Assembly (NCBI RefSeq): GCF_017916455.1
Contig: NZ_JAFMSY010000005.1
Coordinates: 183,739-247,738 of the forward strand
Length of the DNA stretch: 64,000 bases
Source: Nocardioides xinjiangensis
GTDB taxonomy: Bacteria > Actinomycetota > Actinomycetes > Propionibacteriales > Nocardioidaceae
Direction: 5' to 3'
Numbering within the stretch: the stretch's first letter is position 1; every line of letters starts with the position of its first letter. The translations under genes and the position numbers were made by a program. This document shows positions 45,344 to 55,063 of the stretch, piece by piece. The notes under the pieces were generated by a model. That model made no database searches. It worked only from the letters and a program-made list of their open reading frames with translations, and was not told the DNA's origin.

Positions 45344-46558
45344 ATGCCCCGCCTCTGCCAGACCGACGGCCTCACCGAGGACCAGTCCGAGATCCTCAAG
45401 GCGGTGCGGCAGTTCGTGGACGAGCGGATCATCCCGGTCGCGCAGGAGCTCGAGCACGCCGACGAGTACCCGCAGGAGATCATCGACGGCCTCAAGGAGC
45501 TCGGCGTCTTCGGCCTGACCATCCCCGAGGAGTTCGGCGGGCTCGGCGAGTCGCTGCTGACGTACGCGCTGGTGGTCGAGGAGATCGCGCGCGGCTGGAT
45601 GAGCGTGTCCGGCGTGATCAACACCCACTTCATCGTGGCCTACATGCTCGTCCGGCACGGCACGCAGGCGCAGAAGGAGAAGTACCTCCCGCGGATGGCG
45701 ACCGGCGAGGTCCGCGGAGCGTTCTCGATGTCGGAGCCCGGCCTGGGCTCCGACGTCTCGGCGGTGTCCACCAAGGCCACCGTGTCGAAGGCGGACGACG
45801 ACGGGACCGCCCTCGAGTACTCCATCACCGGGCAGAAGATGTGGCTCACCAACGGCGCCACCTCCACCCTCGTCGCGGTGCTCACCAAGACCGACGAGGG
45901 TGCCGACTCGGTCTACAAGAACATGACGACCTTCCTGGTGGAGAAGGAGGCCGGCTTCGGCGAGACCGCCCAGGGCGTCACGGTGCCGGGCAAGATCGAG
46001 AAGATGGGCTACAAGGGCGTCGAGACGACCGAGCTCATCCTCGAGGACCACCGGATCGCCGCGGACCAGGTCCTCGGCGGTGAGCCCGGCCGGGGCTTCG
46101 CGCAGATGATGGACGGCGTCGAGGTCGGCCGCGTCAACGTCGCCGCCCGCGCCTGCGGCCTGGCCTGGCGGGGCTTCGAGCTCGGGATCGCCTACGCCCA
46201 GCAGCGCAGGACCTTCGGCAAGCCCATCGCCCAGCACCAGGCCGTGCTGTTCCGCCTCGCGGAGATGGCGACCAAGGTCGAGGTCGCCCACACGATGATG
46301 GTGAAGGCCGCCCGCCTCAAGGACACCGGCCAGCGCATGGACGTCGAGGCCGGCATGGCGAAGATGGTCGCCAGCGAGTACGCCAACGAGGTCGTGGAGG
46401 ACTCCTTCCGCATCCACGGCGGCTACGGCTACTCCAAGGAGTACGAGATCGAGCGCCTCATGCGCGAGGTGAAGTTCATGCTCATCGGCGAGGGCACCTC
46501 CGACATCCAGAAGATGATCATCGGCCGGAGCCTGCTCAGCGAGTACGAGCTGCGCTGA
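45344..46558 (+). CDS. Acyl-CoA dehydrogenase family protein
   Basis: A 404-residue FAD enzyme that desaturates acyl-CoA esters, passing electrons to ETF. Motifs are GLTIPEEFGGLG, AFSMSEPGLGSDVSAVSTKA (FAD/substrate contact), GQKMWLTNGA, and the C-terminal signature FRIHGGYGYSKEYEIERLMREVKFMLIGEGTSDIQKMII. The Glu in EYEIER lies at the position of the usual catalytic base or close to it. The ATG follows CAGGAGCC. No other beta-oxidation gene is adjacent, so substrate class is open. Confidence 0.9.
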   Translation: MPRLCQTDGLTEDQSEILKAVRQFVDERIIPVAQELEHADEYPQEIIDGLKELGVFGLTIPEEFGGLGESLLTYALVVEEIARGWMSVSGVINTHFIVAYMLVRHGTQAQKEKYLPRMATGEVRGAFSMSEPGLGSDVSAVSTKATVSKADDDGTALEYSITGQKMWLTNGATSTLVAVLTKTDEGADSVYKNMTTFLVEKEAGFGETAQGVTVPGKIEKMGYKGVETTELILEDHRIAADQVLGGEPGRGFAQMMDGVEVGRVNVAARACGLAWRGFELGIAYAQQRRTFGKPIAQHQAVLFRLAEMATKVEVAHTMMVKAARLKDTGQRMDVEAGMAKMVASEYANEVVEDSFRIHGGYGYSKEYEIERLMREVKFMLIGEGTSDIQKMIIGRSLLSEYELR

Positions 46559-46586
46559 GCGCCGCCGGTCCGGCGCCTCGGGCCGA

Positions 46587-47798
46587 TCAGTTCGCGGCCG
46601 CGACCTCCGCGGCGGCGTCCGCGGCCGCGAGCGCCTCGCTGGCCGCCTCCACCACGTCGGGGGAGAGGACGTGCTCGATCGCGAGCGCCGACGCCCCGAG
46701 CACGGCGGCCTCGCGGCCCGCGCGCGAGGTGACGATGCGCAGGTGCTCCGTGGCGAGCGGCAGGGAGCGCTGGTAGACGGACTCCCGGATGCCGGCGAGC
46801 AGGTGCTCCCCGGCGCCGGCCACCTGGCCGCCGATCACGACGACCGACGGGTTGATGAGGTTGACCATCGTGGCGACGACCTCGCCGATGTCGCGGCCGG
46901 CCTGCCGGACGACGGCCATCGCGACCTGGCTCCCGGAGCGCACCAGCTCCACCACGTCGCCGCCGGTCTCGGCGTGCTCGCCCTGGGCCCGCACGGCGGC
47001 GGCGAGCGCCGGCCCGGCCGCGACGGCCTCGAGGCAGCCGAAGTTGCCGCAGCGGCACGGCACGACGTCGGCACCGGGCACGCGGACGTGGCCGAGGTCG
47101 CCGGCCGTGCCCTGGGCGCCGCGCTGCAGGATGCCGCCGGTCACGATGCCGGCGCCGATGCCGGTGGCGACCTTGATGAGCACCAGGTCGTCGACGTCGC
47201 GCAGGTGCCGGCGCCGCTCGCCCAGCGCCATGATGTTGACGTCGTTGTCGACGAGCACCGGGACGGGGTAGCTGCCCTGGAGGTAGCCGGGCACGTCGAA
47301 GCGGTCCCACCCCGGCATGATCGGCGGGTTGATCGGCCGGCCGGTCGAGTACTCCACCGGGCCGGGGAGGCCGATGCCGATGGCGGCGAGGTCCTCGATC
47401 GGGCGGTCGTTGGCGGCGACGAGGTCGCGGACGGACTCCACGACCCAGTTGAGCACCGCCTCCGGGCCGTCGGCCACCGAGATGCGCGTCTCGACCTCGC
47501 CGAGGATCGAGCCGTTGAGGTCGGTCAGTGCGGCGCTGGCGTGGGTGGCGCCGACGTCGACGCCGACGACCACCTTGGCCGTCGGGTTGAGCGCGAACAG
47601 GGCCGGGGGCCGCCCGCCGGTGGACCGCGCACCGCCGAACGGCGCCACCAGGCCCAGGCGCATCAGGGTGTCGATCCGGGCCGTGATCGTCGACCGGGCC
47701 AGCCCTGTCGCCTCGGCCAGCTGGGCGCGGGTCCAGGGCCTTCCGTCACGGAGGAGATCGAAAAGCTCACCGGTGCGCACAGTTGGAGTCAAGCACAT
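46587..47798 (-). CDS. ROK-family transcriptional repressor
   Basis: A 403-residue regulator with an N-terminal winged helix (RTGELFDLLRDGRPWTRAQLAEATGLARSTITARIDTL) and a ROK sugar-kinase-like domain. That domain carries GVDVGATHASAALTDLNG, GIGLPGPVEYSTG, VLVDNDVNIMALGE and the zinc-binding CRCGNFGCLEA. It is divergent from the sugar transporter operon and most likely represses it until its sugar ligand is bound. TAGCGT (47811-47816, minus) is its likely -10 box. Confidence 0.9.
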   Translation of the reverse strand: MCLTPTVRTGELFDLLRDGRPWTRAQLAEATGLARSTITARIDTLMRLGLVAPFGGARSTGGRPPALFALNPTAKVVVGVDVGATHASAALTDLNGSILGEVETRISVADGPEAVLNWVVESVRDLVAANDRPIEDLAAIGIGLPGPVEYSTGRPINPPIMPGWDRFDVPGYLQGSYPVPVLVDNDVNIMALGERRRHLRDVDDLVLIKVATGIGAGIVTGGILQRGAQGTAGDLGHVRVPGADVVPCRCGNFGCLEAVAAGPALAAAVRAQGEHAETGGDVVELVRSGSQVAMAVVRQAGRDIGEVVATMVNLINPSVVVIGGQVAGAGEHLLAGIRESVYQRSLPLATEHLRIVTSRAGREAAVLGASALAIEHVLSPDVVEAASEALAAADAAAEVAAAN

Positions 47799-47825
47799 GC
47801 ACGACTTTGCACGCTAGACCTGAGA

Positions 47826-47869
47826 CTTTTGGCAGGTGCTCGACAAAAGCCGGTGACGCATGCCACAGT
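47826..47869 (+). promoter_or_regulatory. Transporter promoter with overlapping inverted repeat
   Basis: TCGACA (47840-47845) and CACAGT (47864-47869), 18 bp apart, form a promoter 6 nt before the GTG at 47876 (leaderless). CTTTTG (47826-47831) and CAAAAG (47844-47849) form an inverted repeat with a 12-bp spacer whose right arm covers the -35 box: a likely ROK operator. Confidence 0.5.
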
Positions 47870-47875
47870 GTGCCT

Positions 47876-49381
47876 GTGAGCACTCCTGCCCTCGTCGCGA
47901 CCGGGATGACCAAGAGCTTCTTCGGCAACACCGTCCTCTCCGGCCTCGACCTGACCCTCGAGCCGGGTCAGGTGCACGGCCTGGTCGGCGAGAACGGCGC
48001 CGGCAAGTCCACCCTGATGAAGATGCTCGCCGGCGTCTACACCCCCGACAGCGGGACGATCGTCGTCGGCGGCGAGCAGGTCTCCTTCAGCCACCCCGTC
48101 CAGGCGCAGCGCGCCGGCGTGTCGACGGTGTTCCAGGAGTTCAACCTCCTGCTCGAGCGCACCATCGCCGAGAACATCTGGCTGGGCCGCGAGCCGCGGC
48201 GCTTCGGCAAGGCCGGTCCCGTCGACACCGCCCGGATGCGCCGCGACACCGAGGAGCTGCTCGACGGCCTCGGGGTCTCCGGGCTCAAGGCCGGCACCCT
48301 GGTCCGCAGCCTCTCCGTCGCCGAGCAGCAGATCGTCGAGATCGCCAAGGCCGTCAGCTTCGACGCCAAGGTGATCCAGATGGACGAGCCCACCGCGGCG
48401 CTCGCCGACCACGAGGTCGAGCTGCTCTACTCCATCATCCGCCGGCTCACCGACCGCGGCGTCGCGATCGTCTACGTCTCCCACCGGCTCAAGGAGATCT
48501 TCGACCTCTGCCAGACGATCACGATCCTCAAGGACGGCCAGCACGTCGCCACCCGCCCCGCGGGCGAGCTCAGCGAGGCCGAGCTCGTGCGGCTGATGGT
48601 CGGGCGACCGCTGACGACGTACTTCCCGGAGAAGCCGGCCGACGTGGTCGTCGGCGACGTGCGGCTCGCGCTGTCCGGTGTCGGCAACGGCTACGTCGAC
48701 GACGTCTCCCTCGAGGTCCGCGCCGGTGAGATCGTCGGCATCGCCGGGCTCCAGGGCTCGGGTCGCACCGAGCTCCTCGAGACGGTGTTCGGCGTGCACC
48801 CCGTCGCGCGGGGGAGCATCACCCTCGACGGCGCCCCGCTCAAGGTCAGCAGCCCCCGCCAGGGCGTACGCTCCCGCCTCGCGTTCATCACCGAGGACCG
48901 CAAGGCCAAGGGCCTCGCCCTCAACCAGTCGATCCTCGACAACGCCCTGGGCGTCGTGCGCTCGGTCTTCCCGCGGCGCACGTCCGTCGCCCGCCGGGAG
49001 ATGCCCGGCGTGCTCTCCGGGCTCGAGGTCTCGGCACACAGCCTCGGGCAGGAGGTGCAGTTCCTCTCCGGCGGCAACCAGCAGAAGGTCGTCCTGGCCC
49101 GCTGGCTGAGCATCGACCCGCTCGTCGTGCTGATGGACGAGCCCACCCGCGGCATCGACGTGGGCGCCAAGCACCGCGTCTACGAGCTGATGCGCGAGCT
49201 GACCCGCAAGGGCGTCGCCGTGCTGATGGTCTCCAGCGAGCTCCCCGAGGTCATCGGCATGTCCGACCGGATCCTCGTGATGAAGGACGGCACGCTCGCC
49301 GGCGAGCTGCCGGCGGGCGCGAGCGAGGAGGCCGTGCTGGCGATGGCCACCGGAGCGACGAACGAGGAGGAGGCGGCATGA
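47876..49381 (+). CDS. Sugar ABC transporter ATP-binding protein (tandem ATPase, RbsA type)
   Basis: A 501-residue protein with two ATPase halves, as in ribose/xylose/galactofuranose importers. The first half has Walker A GENGAGKST, signature LSVAEQQ and Walker B VIQMDEPTAAL. The second lacks a normal Walker A (GLQGSGRTEL) but keeps the LSGGNQQK signature and VLMDEPTRGIDVGAK. The upstream frame extends further, but the GTG at 47876 is right after the promoter and begins the conserved region. Its stop overlaps the first permease ATG (ATGA). Confidence 0.92.
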   Translation: MSTPALVATGMTKSFFGNTVLSGLDLTLEPGQVHGLVGENGAGKSTLMKMLAGVYTPDSGTIVVGGEQVSFSHPVQAQRAGVSTVFQEFNLLLERTIAENIWLGREPRRFGKAGPVDTARMRRDTEELLDGLGVSGLKAGTLVRSLSVAEQQIVEIAKAVSFDAKVIQMDEPTAALADHEVELLYSIIRRLTDRGVAIVYVSHRLKEIFDLCQTITILKDGQHVATRPAGELSEAELVRLMVGRPLTTYFPEKPADVVVGDVRLALSGVGNGYVDDVSLEVRAGEIVGIAGLQGSGRTELLETVFGVHPVARGSITLDGAPLKVSSPRQGVRSRLAFITEDRKAKGLALNQSILDNALGVVRSVFPRRTSVARREMPGVLSGLEVSAHSLGQEVQFLSGGNQQKVVLARWLSIDPLVVLMDEPTRGIDVGAKHRVYELMRELTRKGVAVLMVSSELPEVIGMSDRILVMKDGTLAGELPAGASEEAVLAMATGATNEEEAA

Positions 49382-50532
49382 GCGCCACCGCTGCCCGTAC
49401 CCCGGGGACCCCCGAGTCCCCGCGCACCCCGAGCACCCCGGACGGTCCCGGGGCCACCGAGCCGAAGGAGTCCGCCCGCCGCCGCCGCGCGGCGCGGCCC
49501 AAGGGCGCCCGGCGCCTGGACTCCACCGCCCTGATCTACCTCGTGCTGGTGGGCGTCGTGGTGGTCTCGGTGGTGCTGACCGGCATCGAGGGCCGCAACT
49601 TCTTCAGCCAGGGCAACATCTGGGCGATCCTCACCGCGATGAGCGTGCTGGGCCTGATCGCGATCGGGCAGACGCTGGTCATCCTCGTCGGCAGCCTCGA
49701 CCTGTCGGTGCCCTACGTCGTGAGCCTGTCGACCCTGATCGCCGCCGGCGGGATGAAGGGCCTGGACGCCAACGTGCCCGCCGCCGTCTTCAACACCCTG
49801 GTCGTCGCGGCGGTGATCGGCCTGGCGATGGGCGTGCTGGTGAGCGTCTTCGACGTCCACGGGTTCATCGCCAGCCTCGGCGTCGGACTGATCGTCAGCG
49901 GCTACCTCGCCACCAACTACCAGGGCAGCCACGGCGCCGCCGCCCCTGACCTGCGCCTCATGGGCCGCAGCGGCATCGCCTCGATCATCCCCACGGCGTT
50001 CCTGCTCCTGCTCGTCGCCGCGGCACTGGTCACCCTCGTGCTGCGCTACACGCGGCTGGGCCACCACCTGTACGCCATCGGCGGCAACCGCGACGTCGCC
50101 CGCATGTCCGGCGTGCGCACCGCGCTGCCGGTGATCTCGGCACACGTCATGTGCTCGGTGCTGGTCGCGATCGCCGGTCTGCTCCTGCTCTCGCGCACCG
50201 GCGTCGGCTCGCCGACGATCGGCTCGCAGGGCCGCTACGACCTGCTGTCCATCGCGGCCGTGGTCCTCGGCGGCACCCTGCTCGCCGGCGGCAAGGGCAG
50301 CGTGATCGGCACGATGGGCGGTGTCGCGATCTTCGCGGTGCTCGACAACGTCATGGGCGTCATGCAGGTCAACCCGTTCCTCAAGGACTTCGTCCGGGGC
50401 CTGGTCATCGTGCTCGCGGTCGCGGTCTACGCCCGCCGCAGCGTGGTCCGCCGCCCACCCCGCTTCGGCGGCACCCGACCCGTCCTGCCCGGCGCGATCG
50501 CCGGCTCGACCCAGAAGGGAGAGGGCGCATGA
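49378..50532 (+). CDS. Sugar ABC transporter permease 1 (RbsC type)
   Basis: A 384-residue membrane protein. After a Pro/Arg-rich cytoplasmic N-terminus there are about eight to ten hydrophobic segments. Family motifs include GLIAIGQTLVILVGSLDLSVPYVVSLSTL, the LGVGLIVSGYLA region, and the ATPase-contacting loop HHLYAIGGNRDVARMSGV. AAVVLGGTLLAGGKGSVIGTMGG is near the end. It starts with ATG overlapping the ATPase stop and ends overlapping the next permease start. Confidence 0.92.
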   Translation: MSATAARTPGTPESPRTPSTPDGPGATEPKESARRRRAARPKGARRLDSTALIYLVLVGVVVVSVVLTGIEGRNFFSQGNIWAILTAMSVLGLIAIGQTLVILVGSLDLSVPYVVSLSTLIAAGGMKGLDANVPAAVFNTLVVAAVIGLAMGVLVSVFDVHGFIASLGVGLIVSGYLATNYQGSHGAAAPDLRLMGRSGIASIIPTAFLLLLVAAALVTLVLRYTRLGHHLYAIGGNRDVARMSGVRTALPVISAHVMCSVLVAIAGLLLLSRTGVGSPTIGSQGRYDLLSIAAVVLGGTLLAGGKGSVIGTMGGVAIFAVLDNVMGVMQVNPFLKDFVRGLVIVLAVAVYARRSVVRRPPRFGGTRPVLPGAIAGSTQKGEGA

Positions 50533-51623
50533 GCACCGCGACCTCCAGCCCCACGACCCGCCCCCTCCCGCTGACGGAGGGCTCCTTCCTCCAGCGCGTG
50601 GTCCGCGGCGCCGTGACCCCCGGCGGGGCGGTGTTCATCCTCCTGGCGGTCCTCTTCGTCGCGGTCGTGGCGGTGAACCCCAGCTTCGGCGAGCCGCCGC
50701 AGCTCATCCGCTTCATCGGCCGCACCGCGCCGATCGTCATCGCCGCCATGGGGCAGTACTACGTCATCGTCTCCGGCGAGTTCGACCTGTCGATGGGCGC
50801 GGTCATCGCCACGCAGGTGGTCATCGCGGGCAACTACATCGGCGAGGACGAGAGCCGCGTGCTCCCCGCCATCGGGCTGATGCTCCTCATCGGCGTGGTC
50901 GTGGGCCTGGTCAACGGCCTGGGCACGACGTTGCTCAAGGTGCCCAGCTTCATCGTCACGCTCGGCACGATGCTCGCGCTCGGCGGACTGGTGCGCTTCC
51001 TCACCGGCGGCGCGGCGACCGGCAACCCCGTCGACACCTTCCGCGAGATCGGCCGCGGGGGCATCCAGGACGTCCCGGTCCTCGAGGTGCTGCCGTACTC
51101 GGTGATCATCCTGGTGGCCGTCGCCGCCGGCTCCGTGTGGCTGATGCGCTCGCCGTTCGGCCGCACCCTGATCGCCGCGGGCGACAACCCTGACGCCGCC
51201 ACCCTGGCCGGGGCGCACGTGTGGTGGATCAAGACGCGGGCGTTCATCCTGTCCTCGCTGTCCGCCACGGTTGCCGGCATCCTGCTGGTGGGCTACGCCG
51301 GTGTCCACCCGTCGGTCGGCGCGGGCTACGAGTTCCAGGCGATCACCGCCGTCGTCCTCGGCGGCGTCGTCCTCGGCGGAGGCCGCGGCTGGGTGCTGTC
51401 CGCCGCAGCGGGTGCCCTCGCCCTCGAGCTGCTCTTCTCGTTCCTGAACTTCCAGGAGGTCGAGTCCACCTGGAGGAACTCCGTCCAGGGACTCATCATC
51501 ATCCTCGCCGTCGCCGTCGCGGCCCGCGCCTGGTCGCTCGGTCGGCGTCCGTCTTCTCGGCCAGCTCCACCTGCACCACCATCCACCCCTGCCCGACCGG
51601 GCACTGAAACAGGAGATAATTGA
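50529..51623 (+). CDS. Sugar ABC transporter permease 2 (RbsC type)
   Basis: A 364-residue partner of permease 1 with the same architecture: APIVIAAMGQYYVIVSGEFDLSMGAVIA, LVNGLGTTLLKVPSFIVTLGTMLALGGLVRFLTGG, the loop FGRTLIAAGDNPDAATLAGAHV, and ITAVVLGGVVLGGGRGWVLSAA. Two different permeases imply a heterodimeric channel. The ATG overlaps the previous stop, and its own TGA overlaps the binding-protein ATG, so all four transporter genes are translationally linked. Confidence 0.92.
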   Translation: MSTATSSPTTRPLPLTEGSFLQRVVRGAVTPGGAVFILLAVLFVAVVAVNPSFGEPPQLIRFIGRTAPIVIAAMGQYYVIVSGEFDLSMGAVIATQVVIAGNYIGEDESRVLPAIGLMLLIGVVVGLVNGLGTTLLKVPSFIVTLGTMLALGGLVRFLTGGAATGNPVDTFREIGRGGIQDVPVLEVLPYSVIILVAVAAGSVWLMRSPFGRTLIAAGDNPDAATLAGAHVWWIKTRAFILSSLSATVAGILLVGYAGVHPSVGAGYEFQAITAVVLGGVVLGGGRGWVLSAAAGALALELLFSFLNFQEVESTWRNSVQGLIIILAVAVAARAWSLGRRPSSRPAPPAPPSTPARPGTETGDN

Positions 51624-52870
51624 TGCGCCACAAGATCCACCGCGCGCCGATGGCCGTGGCCTCGGCCCTGCTGCTCGGGGTGTTCGCCACCTCCTGCAGC
51701 ACCGAGGACCCGACGGGCTCCACGACGGGGACCGACGAGAGCTCGGAGACCTCGGAGTCCCCGGACGCCTCGGAGAGCCCGGCCGAGGAGCAGGAATGGT
51801 TCGACCAGGAGCTGTACGACACCCAGTTCGAGCAGCGCTCGGCCACCTTCGAGGGCGACCCCGAGGAGCCGTACCTGCAGTACATCGACGGTGAGATGAC
51901 CGACACCGCGGAGTACAAGGCCAACGGTCCGATGAAGGCGTGCTTCGCCAACGCCTCGATCTCGAACCCGTGGCGCCAGACCGGCTGGATCACCATGAAC
52001 CAGCAGCTCAAGGACCTGCAGGACCAGGGCGTCATCTCCGAGATGGAGACCCGCGACGCCGGTGACGACGACAACACCCAGATCGCCGACATCGACTACT
52101 TCATCTCCGAGGGCAACTGCGACGCCTTCATCATCTCGCCGAACTCCACGGCCGCCATGACCGACGCGGTCGAGCGCGCCTGCGAGACCGGCAAGCCCGT
52201 CGTGGTCTTCGACCGCGGCGTGCAGACCGACTGCGCCACCACCTTCATCCACCCGATCGGTGGCTTCGCGTGGGGCATCGACACCGCCGAGTTCCTCATC
52301 GACAACCTGGAGGAGGGTGACAAGGTCGTCGCGCTGCGCATCCTGCCCGGCGTCGACGTGCTCGAGCAGCGCTGGGCCGCGGCCGAGAAGCTCTTCGAGG
52401 AGAACGGCATCGAGGCGGTCGACTACTTCACCGGCGCCGACCCGACCGAGATCAAGAAGATCATCACCGACGAGCTCGGCAAGGGCGAGGTCCAGGGCGT
52501 GTGGATGGACGCCGGTGACGGCGCCGTCGCCGCGATCGAGGCATTCGAGGACTTCGGTGCGGACTACCCGGTCATGACCGGTGAGGACGAGATGAGCTTC
52601 CTGCGCAAGTGGGAGGAGACCGGCCTGACCGGCCTCGCGCCCGTCTACTCGAACTTCCAGTGGCGCACCCCGCTCCTCGCGCTGCAGAAGATCTTCGCCG
52701 GCGAGGAGGTCCCGAAGGAGTGGGTCCTGCCGCAGACGCCGATCACCGAGGACGAGCGTGCCGACTACCTCGAGGCCAACGACGGCATGCCCGACGGCCA
52801 CTACGCCAAGTTCGGTGGCGAGAACCTCCCCGGCTACCCCGAGGTGTGGCAGGAGCGTCAGATCCCCTGA
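51623..52870 (+). CDS. Sugar-binding lipoprotein (Peripla_BP_4 / RbsB-like)
   Basis: A 415-residue solute-binding lipoprotein. The signal ends in FATSC (Cys22), followed by a long Ser/Thr/Glu-rich spacer. The binding fold has ACFANASISNPWRQTGWITMNQQLKDLQ, NTQIADIDYFISEGNCDAFIISPNSTAAMTDAVERACETGKPVVVFDRG and VWMDAGDGAVAAIEAF, with the Asp/Arg pattern of pentose/hexose binders. AGGAG (51611-51615) precedes the ATG, which overlaps the permease stop. Placed last in the transporter operon and followed by a strong hairpin. Confidence 0.9.
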   Translation: MRHKIHRAPMAVASALLLGVFATSCSTEDPTGSTTGTDESSETSESPDASESPAEEQEWFDQELYDTQFEQRSATFEGDPEEPYLQYIDGEMTDTAEYKANGPMKACFANASISNPWRQTGWITMNQQLKDLQDQGVISEMETRDAGDDDNTQIADIDYFISEGNCDAFIISPNSTAAMTDAVERACETGKPVVVFDRGVQTDCATTFIHPIGGFAWGIDTAEFLIDNLEEGDKVVALRILPGVDVLEQRWAAAEKLFEENGIEAVDYFTGADPTEIKKIITDELGKGEVQGVWMDAGDGAVAAIEAFEDFGADYPVMTGEDEMSFLRKWEETGLTGLAPVYSNFQWRTPLLALQKIFAGEEVPKEWVLPQTPITEDERADYLEANDGMPDGHYAKFGGENLPGYPEVWQERQIP

Positions 52871-52925
52871 CGGGTCTGATCACCAGCAGCGGCACCAGCT
52901 CCACCAGCAGCACCTGAGACGCGTC

Positions 52926-52955
52926 GGTGGGCCGGGTCCCGAGACCCGGCCCACC
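52926..52955 (+). terminator. 13-bp perfect hairpin after the binding-protein gene
   Basis: GGTGGGCCGGGTC (52926-52938) pairs fully with 52943-52955 around the loop CCGA. It lies 56 bp after the binding-protein stop and 68 bp before the isomerase ATG. No U-tract follows, so it may be a partial terminator or an RNA-stabilising element inside the operon. Confidence 0.65.
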
Positions 52956-53023
52956 GGCAGCACCTGCATCCCCACCCCGTCAGCTCCACCACCTCGACCC
53001 GTCACCGGAAGGACGGCCCCCGC

Positions 53024-53866
53024 ATGCGAGAGATCGGCGTCAACACGTGGGTCTGGACCTCGCCGCTGACCGACGCGGACGTGGCCGACGTGCTGCGGCG
53101 GATCGCCGACATGGGCTTCGACGCCGTCGAGATCCCGCTCGAGAACGCCGGTGACCTGAGCGTCCCGGTCGTCGCCGACGCGCTCGCCGAGACCGGCCTG
53201 ACGCCGTGCGTCGTCGGTGCGATGGCGCCGGGCCGCGACCTCGTGGACGCCTCGTGCGTCGCGGACACCCAGGACTACCTCCGGGCCTGCACCGACTTCG
53301 CCGCCGGCATCGGCGCACGCTCCGTGTGCGGCCCCTTCTACGCCTCGACCGGTCGGGTGTGGCGGATGGACGCCGACCAGCGCGCGGCGGCGTACGACGA
53401 CCTGCGGGCGAACCTCGCCCCCGTCGTCGACCACGCGGCGGCGCAGGGGGTGCGCCTCGGCGTCGAGCCGCTCAACCGCTACGAGACGTCGCTCATCAAC
53501 ACCGTGGACCAGGCCCTCACCGCGCTCGAGCCGCTGCTCGGCGAGGGGCTCGGCCTGGCCCTCGACAGCTACCACCTCAACATCGAGGAGCGCTCCAGCG
53601 CCGACGCGATCCGCGCCGCGGGCGCACACCTGGCGCACGTCCAGGTCTGCGGCAGCGACCGCGGCGCCCCCGGCGGCGACCAGACCGACTGGCGGCAGCT
53701 CGTGGCCGCCCTCGACGAGGTCGGCTACGACGGCCCCCTGGTCATCGAGAGCTTCACCGCGGACAACGCATCCATCGCCACGGCCGCCTCCATCTGGCGG
53801 CCGCTGGCACCCACCCAGGACGAGCTCGCCCGAGACGGCTTGACCTTCCTCCGGTCCCTCGCCTGA
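53024..53866 (+). CDS. Sugar phosphate isomerase/epimerase (TIM barrel), tagatose/allulose 3-epimerase-like
   Basis: A 280-residue TIM-barrel enzyme. Segments typical of ketose 3-epimerases are IGVNTWVWTSPL, MGFDAVEIPLEN, GVRLGVEPLNRYETSLINTVDQAL (Glu metal ligand), GLALDSYHLNIEE (Asp and His ligands), HVQVCGSDRGAPGGDQTDW and GPLVIESFT (final Glu). All four metal-ligand positions are present. It starts with ATG. It likely interconverts C3 epimers of the imported sugar or its keto form; the exact sugar is unknown. Confidence 0.85.
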   Translation: MREIGVNTWVWTSPLTDADVADVLRRIADMGFDAVEIPLENAGDLSVPVVADALAETGLTPCVVGAMAPGRDLVDASCVADTQDYLRACTDFAAGIGARSVCGPFYASTGRVWRMDADQRAAAYDDLRANLAPVVDHAAAQGVRLGVEPLNRYETSLINTVDQALTALEPLLGEGLGLALDSYHLNIEERSSADAIRAAGAHLAHVQVCGSDRGAPGGDQTDWRQLVAALDEVGYDGPLVIESFTADNASIATAASIWRPLAPTQDELARDGLTFLRSLA

Positions 53867-53896
53867 GCGACCCTCACCGCAAGTCAGGAGAAGCAC

Positions 53897-55063
53897 GTGA
53901 CCAGCACACCCAGCGCCTCGGGCGCCGCCGGGTCCCCGGGAGTCGCCGTCATCGGATACGCCTTCATGGGCAAGGCGCACTCCCACGCGTGGCGCAACGT
54001 CGCCGCCCTCCACCCCGGCGCACCCGGCGTACGCCGGCAGGTGCTGGTCGGGCGTGACGAGGACGCCGTCGCCGCTGCCGCCGGCCAGTTCGGCTGGGCG
54101 GAGTCAGCCACCGACTGGCGCGCGGTCCTCGAGCGCGACGACATCGACATCGTCGACGTCTGCGTGCCGGGGCACCTGCACGCCGAGGTGGCGATCGCGG
54201 CTCTCGAGGCGGGCAAGCACGTGGTCGCGGAGAAGCCGCTCGCCAACACCCTGGCCGAGGCCGAGAAGATGGTCGCCACCGCGCGCGCCGCCCGCGAGCG
54301 CGGCGTCCACTCGATGGTGGGCTTCAACTACCGCCGGGTGCCGGCGCTCGCGCTGGCCCGGCGGCACATCGCCGAGGGCCGCCTCGGCGACGTGCGCCAG
54401 GTCCGCATCGCCTACCTCCAGGACTGGCTGGCCGACGCGGAGGCGCCGATGACGTGGCGGCTGCGCCGCGAGCTCGCCGGCTCCGGTGCGCTGGGCGACC
54501 TCGCCTCGCACGCCATCGACCAGGTCCGCTTCCTGCTCGGCCAGGAGGTGACCGAGGTCAACGCGCTCACCCAGACGTTCGTCCCGCGGCGCACCGGCGC
54601 CTCCGGGCTCGAGGACGTCACGGTCGACGACGCCGCCTGGAGCACGATGCGCACGTCCGGCGGCGCCATCGTCAGCCTCGAGGTGACCCGCATGGCGACC
54701 GGCCGCAAGAACGCGCTGGGCATCGAGGTCTACGGCAGCACGGGCGCGCTGCGCTTCGACCTCGAGTCGCTCAACCACCTCGACGTGAGCCTCGACGGCT
54801 CCGGCACCTTCTGCCGGCAGCTCGTCACCGACCCGGGCGACCCGTACATCGACGGCTGGTGGCCGCCGGGGCACGTGCTCGGGTGGGACGCCACCTTCAC
54901 CAACCAGGCGGCCGACTTCCTCGCGGCCCTCGCCGCGGGGCAGGAGCCGACACCGTCGTTCGAGGACGGGCTGGCGGTCCAGCGGGTGCTCGCCGCGATC
55001 GAGACCAGCGCGACGCGGGGTGGCAGCTGCACGCGCGTCGACGAGGGACTGGAGCACATCTGA
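53897..55063 (+). CDS. Gfo/Idh/MocA family sugar dehydrogenase
   Basis: A 388-residue NAD(P)-dependent oxidoreductase. The Rossmann start is [17 protein letters not shown]; then comes [42 protein letters not shown] with the conserved EKP motif. The C-terminal domain has [17 protein letters not shown] and [16 protein letters not shown], where Asp and His sit in the active-site helix. GTG start 30 bp after the epimerase gene. Probably oxidises a sugar or inositol-like polyol entering through the transporter. The stop overlaps the next start (ATGA). Confidence 0.88.
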   Translation: MTSTPSASGAAGSPGVAVIGYAFMGKAHSHAWRNVAALHPGAPGVRRQVLVGRDEDAVAAAAGQFGWAESATDWRAVLERDDIDIVDVCVPGHLHAEVAIAALEAGKHVVAEKPLANTLAEAEKMVATARAARERGVHSMVGFNYRRVPALALARRHIAEGRLGDVRQVRIAYLQDWLADAEAPMTWRLRRELAGSGALGDLASHAIDQVRFLLGQEVTEVNALTQTFVPRRTGASGLEDVTVDDAAWSTMRTSGGAIVSLEVTRMATGRKNALGIEVYGSTGALRFDLESLNHLDVSLDGSGTFCRQLVTDPGDPYIDGWWPPGHVLGWDATFTNQAADFLAALAAGQEPTPSFEDGLAVQRVLAAIETSATRGGSCTRVDEGLEHI

